A stretch of DNA of 45,247 nucleotides from an uncultured Clostridia bacterium (GTDB lineage Bacteria; Bacillota; Clostridia; TANB77; CAG-508): positions 1 through 45,247 of the forward strand of contig CAMIVO010000009.1 of the NCBI GenBank assembly GCA_946401865.1, written 5' to 3'. Positions 23,175 through 31,802 of the stretch are shown one piece after another. The position numbers and the translations under genes are program-made. Every line of letters starts with the position of its first letter. Positions within the stretch are counted from its first letter, which is position 1. The notes beneath the pieces were generated by a model, which worked only from the letters and a program-made list of their open reading frames with translations, was not told where the DNA came from and did not search any database.

Positions 23175-25250
23175 TTAATCTAATATCTCTATACTTACTA
23201 AATTTATATTTTGTGGAGATGTTTTTGTAATATCTCCTTTAAATGATACCTTTACTTTTTTTCCTACTTTATATCTTTCATCTCCATTATTTTCTACTAA
23301 TATTTTTGCTCCTGCAACTCTTTCTTCATTTTGATTTGGTACTATAAATATAGACATATCTGTAATATTCTCTATAGTACCCACAAAAGTAACTATTCCT
23401 CCATTTCTTGCCTCACTATCATTTACTATTACAGGCAATACAGATTGTTGTCCTTCCTCATCTTTTTCTGTGATTTTTGATGTATTAGTATTAGTTGTAA
23501 TATTAGTTTTTTCTTTATTTGCATTATCATTGTTACTTTCATTTTTTTGTTTGTTTTCAGTTTTATTATTTATTTTACTATCATCAATTGTAGAAGTAAC
23601 AGTTGCGTTATCTGAAATTTCTGCTGTGTTAGAATTATTTTCTTCTGGTAATAAAACACTTATGTCATTTACTTTTAAAGCAAAATATGGTTGTTCTTTA
23701 TTTTCCTCTTTCAAGTATAATATAAAATCACTATCAAATATCATCTTTCTTGGCTCTTTTACAAATGCTTTTGTTGTAGCATCTATCATTGCCTCACTTT
23801 TTACACTTCCACCTACATTATTTAATTCAAAGTCTATTGTTTGTATTGCTTGTTTTATATAATATTTGCTATTTTTTATTTCTCTGCCACATAATTCATC
23901 GTAGTTAATTTCATCATTTACTTTTATAAATGGTATTCTCAACATATCATTTTCTTCAAATGTATTTTTTCCAGAATATTTACTTTGTTGCTTTTTTAAT
24001 TCTTTGTAATTTTCTTCAAATGATTTATTTTCTCCAGTAGTTTTATATAAAATAACTTCTTCTCCATTTTTTGTTTTTAATTTAATTGCAAAATCTTCTT
24101 CTGAATTATAGAATAAGATATCAACATTTTTACTTGCCACTGGATTATTACTACTATCAACACCAAAACATTTTACTTTTGTTTCTGAATTATTAAATTG
24201 TAATCCTCCCATTGCTGTTGAAAATGGCTCTAAAAATTCAAATTCTCTCTTTAGCATTGCATATAGTACATATCCGTTTGAATCATTCCAATCAATTCTG
24301 TCTATTAGTTTACTATCTTCATTAAATTTTTGTTTTATTCCATTTTTTATTTTATTTTTTAAATCCTCGCCTACTGCTTGTCCGTGTATTTTAAAATATG
24401 AATTTTCTGATAATTGGTCTTCTTTAAAACTTTGTTTGTTTAATTCATTTGCAAGTTCTGACTCTCCATCTACAAATTCAATTTTTCCTTTTACAACATC
24501 ATTCATAAAGTCATTCCATACTAAATTAAAAGTACCAACCCAAACTTTATTACTATCCATTGTTGATAATTTACTTGTATATGTAGGTGTAATTTGTGCT
24601 TTTCCTGTAAAACTTTCAATAATTTTCATTGTTGCATATACTCCTCCAGCAAGTACAACACTTATACACAAGATTGCTATAATTACCTTTGTAACTTTAT
24701 TCATTTCATCAAATCCTTTCTTAATTAGAATTTTTCGCAATTCTTTTTTGCCTCTATAGATAAGATTTTTTACATTTTGAACTGACTCTCCAAGTATTTG
24801 AGCCGTTTCTTGATATGTTAATTCTTCTATTTTTACTAAATATATTGCATTTTTATATCTATCATCTAACATATCTATTGCACTCATTATTGCTTTTCTT
24901 TTTTCATTCTTTGTTACAATATCAGCAACATCTTGCCCAACTTGCTCTGTGCTATTATAATAATCTTCATTTATTTCTGTTCTTCTTTTTTCCATATTTA
25001 TTAGATTATAGGCTCTACTTTTGGCAATTAAATACAAATAATATTTAAAAGTATATCCCTCTTTAATCTTATTTTGCATAACATAAATGAAGACATCTTG
25101 AGTAATATCTTCTGCTTTTTGATAGTCTTTTACTATATTGTAAACAAAGTATTGTATTTTGTCCTTATACTTGTTATATAGCAATTCAAAAGCACTTTTT
25201 TCTCCATCTAAATATTCATTATATAATTTTATATCTAAATCTTTTTCCAT
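23175..25250 (-). CDS. ECF sigma factor fused to membrane anchor and long ectodomain, paralog 3
   Basis: 691 residues. Sigma regions 2 and 4 (about 21-175), membrane helix about 187-208, then a 480-residue ectodomain in three parts: a globular domain (about 220-540), an Asn/Thr/Lys linker (about 555-605) and a C-terminal OB-like beta domain (about 605-690). The globular part has serpin-like touches: LRIPFIKVNDEINYD, then FELNNVGGSVKSEAM like a reactive-loop hinge, then DSDFILYLKE. That is a weak, unconfirmed resemblance. The internal AAAGGATTTGATGAA-ATG before the membrane helix is conserved. ECF-type promoter at 25270-25301. Confidence 0.85.
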   Translation of the reverse strand: MEKDLDIKLYNEYLDGEKSAFELLYNKYKDKIQYFVYNIVKDYQKAEDITQDVFIYVMQNKIKEGYTFKYYLYLIAKSRAYNLINMEKRRTEINEDYYNSTEQVGQDVADIVTKNEKRKAIMSAIDMLDDRYKNAIYLVKIEELTYQETAQILGESVQNVKNLIYRGKKELRKILIKKGFDEMNKVTKVIIAILCISVVLAGGVYATMKIIESFTGKAQITPTYTSKLSTMDSNKVWVGTFNLVWNDFMNDVVKGKIEFVDGESELANELNKQSFKEDQLSENSYFKIHGQAVGEDLKNKIKNGIKQKFNEDSKLIDRIDWNDSNGYVLYAMLKREFEFLEPFSTAMGGLQFNNSETKVKCFGVDSSNNPVASKNVDILFYNSEEDFAIKLKTKNGEEVILYKTTGENKSFEENYKELKKQQSKYSGKNTFEENDMLRIPFIKVNDEINYDELCGREIKNSKYYIKQAIQTIDFELNNVGGSVKSEAMIDATTKAFVKEPRKMIFDSDFILYLKEENKEQPYFALKVNDISVLLPEENNSNTAEISDNATVTSTIDDSKINNKTENKQKNESNNDNANKEKTNITTNTNTSKITEKDEEGQQSVLPVIVNDSEARNGGIVTFVGTIENITDMSIFIVPNQNEERVAGAKILVENNGDERYKVGKKVKVSFKGDITKTSPQNINLVSIEILD

Positions 25251-25269
25251 ATCTTACCCTGCTTTCATA

Positions 25270-25301
25270 TATACAAACAGATGAAAATCAAAAAAGTTTC
25301 A
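25270..25301 (-). promoter_or_regulatory. ECF-type promoter of fused sigma paralog 3
   Basis: TGAAAC (25296-25301) followed by TTTT, 16-base spacer, TGTTTGTATA (25270-25279). Confidence 0.7.
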
Positions 25302-25338
25302 AATTTTTGTAATTTTTTTCATTTTATCATTTTTTATA

Positions 25339-27099
25339 TTATTCCACAACAATAGCTTGTGAATATAAGGTTTTCCAATTTGATATAAATTTTGATTTAC
25401 TTTGTTTTACATTTGCCCCTGCTGATGGATCATTCAGATAAACATATTCTTTATCATATCCTATAAGGACAGCACAATGTTCTCCTATCAATTCTTTAAA
25501 TGTTCCTTCTCCATTTTCATATTGCCAAGTTACTCCCTCTTTTAAATCTCCTGCATTTTTCACACACCAAACAACTACTGGATTTCCTTTGCTAACATAT
25601 TCAAATAATTTATCCGATGAACAACCAGAAATATTTTTTACTTTTCCACCTGCATATACACTCATTGCATTTGAAATAGGCTTAGCAAAAACACCATATG
25701 AACCTTGACTTAAACCAAGTGCTGGATTTCCTACAAAAGCCTCAAATGGATTTGCACCATACCAATTTCCATTTTCTTGATGCTTTTTACTTCCCATTTT
25801 TGTATTATCAATTATGTTTTTTGCAGAAACATTATATCCTTTATATTTTAATACCATTGTTGCAGAAACAGCCTCGCAACCAGTAGGATAACCTAGTGAA
25901 AATTGATTTAGATATGGCACATTAGAAATATTATAACTTGTAACAATATGGTCTGAAGAATTTGTATTGTTATCAATTATCGGCTCTATCTTTTTTTCAT
26001 TTAAATAATAATTACTATTTTTTATAAATGTATAGCCTACTATTCCGTTACTATTTCTTACTTTTATCCAACCTGTCCCAAACTTTTGTAAAAACTCTAT
26101 TTCTTCATTTTCCTTTGTCGTTGCCAAAATTTTATAATCTGTACTTGCTCCAGTTCGTATGTTATAATTTCCATTAGCATATTTAATTGTATTTTTAGGC
26201 TTTGAAGAATTAACTTCAATTTTGCACTCTGCTATTTTATCTCCATTATCAGTTATTGCTTTTATAGTTGCCTCTCCAACATTTATTGCTTTTATTTTTC
26301 TGTCTTTAATTGTAACTATATTTTCGTCAGAACTCTCCCAAGTAACATCAGTATATGTAGCCTCTATTGGAGTTACTTTTGCATTTATAATGTACTCTTG
26401 TCCTTTCCCCATTGTAATTTGTGTATCATCTAATTCTATTTTTTCAACTGGAATTTTAGTTACATCAATTTCAAAAGTTTTTAATACTTTTTCTTTATAA
26501 TCTTTTATATTTATTGTTGTTTTACCTATTTTATTTGCAATTATATTTCCATCATTGTCAATTTCTATAATACTTGCATCTAACGATTCATATTTTAATT
26601 CTTTATATGTAGCATCTTCTGGCATAATCTCTGTTTCTAATTTATAAACATTTCCTATTTGTAATTCTTGTATTTCATTTTTAATAGCAATTTCTTTAAT
26701 ATTTATCAAACATTCAAATTCAATTTCATTGCTTTTTGTTTCGCCATCTGATAAATATATTTTTGTCTTACCTACATTTTTTGCTTTTACCTTATTATCT
26801 TCAATTTCTAAAATATTTTCATCATCTATATGCCATTGTAAATCACTTGTAGAATAATTTTTTGGGTATATTTCAATATTCAGTTCAGCATATTCTCCAA
26901 GTTCAATTTCATTATTTGATTGTGAAATACTTATACTTTCAATTCTAATTGGGTTAAAAAATAAAATTGCCTCTGATAGCCAATTAAACTTGAGAGACAA
27001 TATACAAATTGTTATAAATATTATTATAACTACTATAAAAACTTTTAATTTGCTCTTTCCTTTGTTTTTCTTTTTATATCTTTTGCAATGACTATTCAT
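25339..27099 (-). CDS. Surface protein: Ig-like repeats, SH3b and C39-like peptidase domain
   Basis: 586 residues. A basic N-terminus and membrane helix (about 19-37) are followed by three BIG2-type Ig-like repeats (about 50-300; repeated 'AKNVGKTKIYL', 'ANKIGKTTINI', 'AINVGEATIKA'), a bacterial SH3 domain (about 303-360) and a Peptidase_C39_2-like papain fold (about 390-586). Candidate active site: Cys408 in PTGCEAVS, His541 in GEHCAVLIGYD, Asn556/Asp557 in LNDPS. It should be anchored outside the membrane and bind cell wall or glycans. It carries the same ECF-type promoter as the fused sigma genes, making it the best candidate regulon target. Confidence 0.85.
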   Translation of the reverse strand: MNSHCKRYKKKNKGKSKLKVFIVVIIIFITICILSLKFNWLSEAILFFNPIRIESISISQSNNEIELGEYAELNIEIYPKNYSTSDLQWHIDDENILEIEDNKVKAKNVGKTKIYLSDGETKSNEIEFECLINIKEIAIKNEIQELQIGNVYKLETEIMPEDATYKELKYESLDASIIEIDNDGNIIANKIGKTTINIKDYKEKVLKTFEIDVTKIPVEKIELDDTQITMGKGQEYIINAKVTPIEATYTDVTWESSDENIVTIKDRKIKAINVGEATIKAITDNGDKIAECKIEVNSSKPKNTIKYANGNYNIRTGASTDYKILATTKENEEIEFLQKFGTGWIKVRNSNGIVGYTFIKNSNYYLNEKKIEPIIDNNTNSSDHIVTSYNISNVPYLNQFSLGYPTGCEAVSATMVLKYKGYNVSAKNIIDNTKMGSKKHQENGNWYGANPFEAFVGNPALGLSQGSYGVFAKPISNAMSVYAGGKVKNISGCSSDKLFEYVSKGNPVVVWCVKNAGDLKEGVTWQYENGEGTFKELIGEHCAVLIGYDKEYVYLNDPSAGANVKQSKSKFISNWKTLYSQAIVVE

Positions 27100-27183
27100 T
27101 TACATCTACTCCTACTTTTGCTCCATATTTTGTTTTATTTATAGGTCATAATATAAATTTCATATTTTTCCTTTGCTGTCATA

Positions 27184-27215
27184 TATACAAACAAGTGAAA
27201 TTTAAAAAAGTTTCA
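27184..27215 (-). promoter_or_regulatory. ECF-type promoter of the C39-like surface protein gene
   Basis: TGAAAC (27210-27215) followed by TTTT, 16-base spacer, TGTTTGTATA (27184-27193). The leader to the start at 27099 is about 80 bases and contains a five-codon ORF (MKFIL) after AAAGGAA, where sigma genes would begin. Confidence 0.7.
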
Positions 27216-27239
27216 AATTTTTTATATTTTTTCTTTTTT

Positions 27240-27276
27240 ATCATAAAAAGGTACTAACTATATTAGTTAATACCTT
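27240..27276 (-). terminator. Terminator of the anti-sigma gene at 27.3 kb
   Basis: 13-base arms AAGGTATTAACTA/TAGTTAGTACCTT (one wobble) at 27248-27276 followed by TTTTTATG on the minus strand. Confidence 0.8.
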
Positions 27277-27284
27277 CTTATAAA

Positions 27285-28415
27285 TTATCTTTTACTTTCT
27301 GAATAAATATAATCTAATGGATGTCCTCCTATTATCTCTCCTGTTGTTGCATCTACAAAATAACTATATTTACCCTCTGTATATCTTTTTCTTATATCTT
27401 CTCCGTAATTATCTTCATAAGTTATTACTACTACCCACGCTTTCCTTACCTTATCATCAACTTTGTAGTAATCTCTTTCCTCATTTGGATAATTAGGTGT
27501 CTGCATTGCCTCATAATATTTTTCTTTATTGTTTATTCTATTATAAGCATCAGCATTCATTTTTACTACCATTAACTTGGCTTGTGTACTTTCTACTTTA
27601 TTTGTTGCTATTTTTTCATCTTCTTTTAAAGCAAGTTCTATTGCCTCTTGTTCTGTTTTTACAACTTCATTATTATCAAATGGAATATTTACAACTCTAA
27701 AATAATCAATATCTTTATTTTTGGACTCTACTGCTATGCTAATTCTTTCGTAATAGTTTTCTAAATTTCCATATTTTTTACAATATTCAATGTCTATTTT
27801 AAAACCTGGATCTGTATCATTACCACTTTTATTATTTGAATGTATTTTTGATATTTCATATTCACCTTCTTTAAATCCAAATAATTTATAATATTTATTA
27901 GCAGTTTCTATTGCTTCTTCTACCGTTATATATTTATTAAGATCTTGAATATCTTTATTATGATTCCATATATCATAGAATTCTCCCGTTTGTCCATCAA
28001 TACTTATTTCATAATTATCTTCTGTATCAAAACGATACCATATTTTGTTAGAATCATACTCTTTATAATGATTTGTTCCTACTATATTTGAATTAAATTG
28101 TATTTCATTTAACTTATTTATTGCAATTTCTTTAGCCTTTTCTTCTGACATATTTTCCTTTTTGCTTTCTTCTGTTATTTTTGTTATTTCTTCGAAATCT
28201 CCAGAAGATAATTCTATTTTTTCTGGTGTTTTCCAAATATTCTCATACACCATTGTTCCTGCAAATACAACACCTGTACTTAATATTACCCCTGCAAGTG
28301 CTGTTACTACCGTTTTAAAAATACCTTTTGTTTTATTTTCCATAACTATATCATTCTCCTCTTTAATTTTTGATATAGCAACTTTTGTTTTTATCTTATT
28401 TTTATCGAACTCCAT
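27285..28415 (-). CDS. Membrane-anchored anti-sigma factor with PepSY-like repeats
   Basis: 376 residues. Cytoplasmic N-terminus (1-31), one membrane helix (about 32-54) and an ectodomain with several PepSY-like stretches: SEEKAKEIAINKL then YEISIDGQTGEFYD; TVEEAIETANKYY; TEQEAIELALKE; final YFVDATTGEIIGGHP. The start follows GGAGGG within the end of the sigma gene, giving coupled translation. It should restrain the ECF at 28418-28957 and respond to an outside signal. Similar endings in the 18689-19345 protein suggest shared origin. Confidence 0.78.
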   Translation of the reverse strand: MEFDKNKIKTKVAISKIKEENDIVMENKTKGIFKTVVTALAGVILSTGVVFAGTMVYENIWKTPEKIELSSGDFEEITKITEESKKENMSEEKAKEIAINKLNEIQFNSNIVGTNHYKEYDSNKIWYRFDTEDNYEISIDGQTGEFYDIWNHNKDIQDLNKYITVEEAIETANKYYKLFGFKEGEYEISKIHSNNKSGNDTDPGFKIDIEYCKKYGNLENYYERISIAVESKNKDIDYFRVVNIPFDNNEVVKTEQEAIELALKEDEKIATNKVESTQAKLMVVKMNADAYNRINNKEKYYEAMQTPNYPNEERDYYKVDDKVRKAWVVVITYEDNYGEDIRKRYTEGKYSYFVDATTGEIIGGHPLDYIYSESKR

Positions 28416-28417
28416 TT

Positions 28418-28957
28418 CTAAATCCCTCCATTATTCAATTCTTTCTTAATTTTCTTTCGTATTCTATGTAATCTTGTCTTTACATTAAATTCAGAAATAT
28501 TCAATTTTTTTGCTATATCCTTAACTGACATAGATGAATAATAAAATAAATTTACAATTTCAATATCAATATTTTTTAGTCCCTTAATCTTTTGCTGAAC
28601 ATCATAAATCAATTCTCTATCATTTTCACACATATTTACACTATTTAATAAATCATTTTCAAAATCACTTATATCATAAGTTAATTTTAGTTTTCTGTAC
28701 TTTTCTTTAATTAAATTTCTTGTTATTCCTGCTAAATATGAATTTAATGATACATTGATATTTAATCGATTTCTATTTTTCCATAATATAAAAAATGTGT
28801 CTGAATAGATTTCTTCTTTATCTTCAAATGATATTGAATTATCTGTTCCATTATTTATTATTGTTGTTATGTATGGTGTAAAATCTTCTATTATTTGGTC
28901 TATATCAATTTCATTATTTTTATAATAATCTTCTAACTGCTTTAACTCCTTCAACTT
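28418..28957 (-). CDS. ECF-type RNA polymerase sigma factor
   Basis: About 179 residues from a TTG at 28957, eight bases after AAAGGAG. An ATG at 28978 is possible but would give an almost leaderless mRNA. Region 2 is about 35-100 (DKEEIYSDTFFILWKNRNRL, SYLAGITRNLIKEKYRK), region 4 about 120-175 (KIKGLKNIDIEIVNLFYYSS, LNISEFNVKTRLHRIRK). Paired with the anti-sigma at 27285-28415. Preceded by an ECF-type promoter (28990-29019) closest to that of the 18.6 kb operon. Confidence 0.9.
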   Translation of the reverse strand, partial: KLKELKQLEDYYKNNEIDIDQIIEDFTPYITTIINNGTDNSISFEDKEEIYSDTFFILWKNRNRLNINVSLNSYLAGITRNLIKEKYRKLKLTYDISDFENDLLNSVNMCENDRELIYDVQQKIKGLKNIDIEIVNLFYYSSMSVKDIAKKLNISEFNVKTRLHRIRKKIKKELNNGGI

Positions 28958-28989
28958 AAAAACTCCTTTATAAGACATCTTACATTTAT

Positions 28990-29019
28990 ATAGTGTAGTT
29001 TAATTAACAAAAGGTTACA
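28990..29019 (-). promoter_or_regulatory. ECF-type promoter of the sigma operon at 27.3-29.0 kb
   Basis: TGTAAC (29014-29019) followed by CTTTT, 16-base spacer, then TACACTATATAA from 28997 downward. The -10 is less like the others but spacing is identical. Confidence 0.55.
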
Positions 29020-29049
29020 CTTTATTATTCAATTTTATCATATTTTTTG

Positions 29050-29097
29050 CAAAAAAAATAAAACCAGGTATTTACCATTTCTGATAAATACCTAGTT
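29050..29097 (-). terminator. Terminator of the class D-like sortase gene
   Basis: Arms ACTAGGTATTTA/TAAATACCTGGT (29063-29096), then a long T-run on the minus strand (TTTTATTTTTTTT), right after the stop at 29102. Confidence 0.85.
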
Positions 29098-29101
29098 TAT
29101 T

Positions 29102-29848
29102 TTAAATCTTCTTTGCATATACAACATATCTATATGGTGTTTTTTCCATATCTTTTACAGGATAACAAGTATAAAGCATCAATATTTCTTCGCCTTTTTG
29201 TATTGGCAATTTATCTGTTTCTGTCTCCAATACAACTTGCTCATCATATACTTCGTAATAAAAATCTCCATAATCTGTTTTTATTTCTATAATATCTCCG
29301 TTTTTTAATTCTCCAAGCCTTTTAAAATTATTCATATAATCGTGTTCACACATAATTATTGTTCCATTTTCTCCAGAAAAATATGAGCCACTATCGTGTC
29401 CTACTCCTTTTAGTATTATTTCATCTGTTGCACCAAAATAAATTGGTGCATCTACTCCTATTTTACTTATTTTTAATGTTGCATATTGTTCTGCAAAATT
29501 AGGATAATGTTTCAGATGTCCCTCTACAAAAGCATTTTCATCAAAAGTAGATTTTACTTTTGTCTTATTTTCTTCTTGCTTTTTTTCGCTATTGTTTTCT
29601 GCTGTATTATCTTCTTTTTCATTACTTGTTGTAATTGTATTTTCTTTTTCTCCCTTATTTTCTTCTTTTGTTTCATTTATCACATTTTGTTCTTCACTTT
29701 TATTTTGCTCTATGGTTTCAATATCTTCATTTGCTTGAATTTCTCTATTTTTAAATTCATTTCTTGCCTTTGCAATTCCCATTATTATAATTACTATCAA
29801 AAATATGATTGCAATAATTAAACTTAATTTATTATTTTTCTCTTTCAT
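29102..29848 (-). CDS. Sortase (class D/A-like) with acidic linker
   Basis: 248 residues: N-terminal membrane helix (about 8-26), Glu/Asn/Lys-rich linker (35-105), then a sortase barrel (about 115-248). Catalytic residues: His169 in MCEHDY, Cys228 in YTCYP and Arg near 240 in PYRYVV. It would cleave a sorting signal and join a surface protein to the wall or to another subunit. No LPxTG-type substrate was recognised in the window. It has its own terminator and follows the 55-residue protein gene. Confidence 0.85.
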   Translation of the reverse strand: MKEKNNKLSLIIAIIFLIVIIIMGIAKARNEFKNREIQANEDIETIEQNKSEEQNVINETKEENKGEKENTITTSNEKEDNTAENNSEKKQEENKTKVKSTFDENAFVEGHLKHYPNFAEQYATLKISKIGVDAPIYFGATDEIILKGVGHDSGSYFSGENGTIIMCEHDYMNNFKRLGELKNGDIIEIKTDYGDFYYEVYDEQVVLETETDKLPIQKGEEILMLYTCYPVKDMEKTPYRYVVYAKKI

Positions 29849-29872
29849 ATATTTTTTCCTTTCAATTTTTTC

Positions 29873-29915
29873 AAAAAAATAAAGGCTACTAATCTAATAG
29901 TTAGTAACCTCTATA
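29873..29915 (-). terminator. Terminator of the 55-residue protein gene
   Basis: GGTTACTAA/TTAGTAGCC arms (one wobble) followed by TTTATTTTTTT on the minus strand, between the stop at 29934 and the sortase start. Confidence 0.75.
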
Positions 29916-29933
29916 ACTATATTTTTTTGCAAC

Positions 29934-30101
29934 TTAAACAATCTGGCTTTCTATTTCATCTTCTGTAATTTCTTTCCTGTCTATTGTTTCTCCAGATTCA
30001 TTTACTATTTCTGCAAAATATTTCTTTTTATTTATTATATTTAAAATAGTCGCTTTATTACTATTTTTTAATTTTACCACATCAAAAACTTTATATTTCA
30101 T
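29934..30101 (-). CDS. Small 55-residue protein of unknown function
   Basis: Reads MKYKVFDVVKLKNSNKATI then a short charged part ending EITEDEIESQIV. Start after GAAAGGACATAG. The beginning (FDVVKLKN...) has the feel of a small SH3/KOW-like barrel as in other tiny ICE proteins, but no family can be named. It lies 50 bases after the CHAP gene and is followed by a terminator, so it is probably the last gene of the transfer operon. Confidence 0.6.
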   Translation of the reverse strand: MKYKVFDVVKLKNSNKATILNIINKKKYFAEIVNESGETIDRKEITEDEIESQIV

Positions 30102-30152
30102 TTGTTCTATGTCCTTTCACATTATTTATATAACAAAATGATTTTTATTCAA

Positions 30153-31791
30153 CTAATACATTGGTGTTCCATAACCTAAAATATCGCTACTATCTATGGC
30201 ATATTCTTTTGTTTTGCAAATATCTCCTCTTGTATTACCCTCAATGGTATAAACTTTGCTATTTTCACTTTTTTCTACAATTCCAACGTGATCTGCTTTT
30301 CCATCTCGTTTATCTGCCCAATCAAAGAAAATTATATCTCCGTGCTTTTGGACTATAACCTCTTTCTTGCCATAAGCCACAAGTTTTAAACCAAGTAACT
30401 CCCTCTATTTGACAACTTGCAAATTTAGGTATAATTCCACCATCTATATAACCACATTGATTAGCACACCAACTGACAAAACAAGCACACCATTCTACCC
30501 TAGAAGAAAATCCGTACCAACTCCAATAAGGTTGTCCTCCTACATTTCCAATTTGAGAAAATGCTACTTGTACTATATCATTACTTCCTGCAGATGAGCC
30601 ATATAAAACATTAGACCACATTGACAAGTATTCTTCTTTTCTTATTTCAGCAAGTTGTTCCTTTTGTTTATTATTCATTTTATGCTTTTCTATCATTTCT
30701 TCAACAGATTTCTTTTTTACAGTTATATACAAAACTTTTCTTTTTGATTTTTCTGTTTTTTTATTACCGTTTTCATCTGTTGTTTCTATATCTTTTTCTA
30801 CTTCTTCAACCTTTGAGGATACTTCGTTCATTTCCCAGAATATATCTTTTAATTTTTGTATTTTTTTATCATCTAAAGTTATTACATCACTTTGTTCTTC
30901 TCCATTTGTTACTAAAACTGCATAAACTGATATAATATCTCTCCATTCTGCCCTTTCTGATTTTATTTCATAATCGTCGTGTGCATTATTGTTTTGTATT
31001 TCAGTTATTTTATTTGCAAATTCCGTGTTTATTTCTGTTACAACAGAACTCATTGTTCTATCATTTGTTTTATCTTTATTACCTGATTTCTTTTCATTTG
31101 AGAAAAAAATTCCAAAAACAGAACTACATATTAGTCCTATCATACAAATAATTATAATTATTACAAGTGCAATCCACCCACCTGCAATAAGTGCTGTAAT
31201 TAGTGCTTTTAATCCTGCAATTATTCCTTTTACTGTTGATATTGTTGCTTTTGCTCCTACTTTAATACCTTTTGCAACACCTTTTGCAGTAACTTTTGCT
31301 ACTTGATATGTTTTCTTTAACCCTCTTGCCGTTTGTTTTGCAATAACTTTAGTTCCTTTCATTGTTCTTTCAGCAGTTTTAGGTGCATTTTTTACTATTC
31401 TTTTTGTGTTCTTTTGTGCAACATTTTTTATAGTTTTATTTCCTTTATCCACTATTCCTTTGATTTCTTTTGTTTTCTGCTTTATAGTTCTATTTTGAAT
31501 TTTCTTTTTTATTTTATCTTTTGCAAATTCTATATTTTGCTTTGTTTGTTTTACTGATTTTTGCCCATATTTATTAAAAGTATTTATACCTTTATTTGAT
31601 ATTGTTCTTGTTGTATTAGAAATTTTATCTGCTCCATATTCTGTTGGTGTATTATCTTCTTTATTGCTTATATCATTTGTTTTTTCTTTTACATCTACAA
31701 GATTACTTTTTAATTTTTGTGTATAAATTTCTGCTTTGTTTATCTTCTTAATTTTTATATCACTTTTTTTCTTTATCTTTATATCAGCCAA
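30153..31791 (-). CDS. Conjugative transfer peptidoglycan hydrolase (CHAP domain), one CGG +1 shift
   Basis: Read straight it stops at 30322, and the rest of the domain lies in another frame to 30153. Skipping the C of CGG at 30340-30342 gives GYSPKAGDIIFFDWADK and a 545-residue protein. N-terminus: long Lys/Thr-rich amphipathic region (1-185), membrane helix about 195-225, then linker. C-terminal CHAP/NlpC-like domain: Cys in EWCACFVSWCANQ, His in ADHVGIVE. It is the VirB1-like wall-opening enzyme of Tn1549/Tn916-type machines. Start is TTG at 31791 after AGGAGGTGG. It lies 11 bases after the sortase B gene. Confidence 0.85.
30340..30342 (-). other. In-frame CGG, +1 shift site in the CHAP protein
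   Basis: Codons GCA CGG AGA; dropping the C gives GCA GGA GAT (Ala-Gly-Asp), the start of the conserved GDIIFFDW block that contains the CHAP core. Confidence 0.8.
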
Positions 31792-31802
31792 AGTACCACC
31801 TC

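Noticed and set aside
23175..25250. Sigma and membrane parts being separate genes joined by a sequencing error
   Set aside because: Three paralogs show the same uninterrupted in-frame junction (KKGFDEMNKV), so the fusion is genuine at the DNA level.
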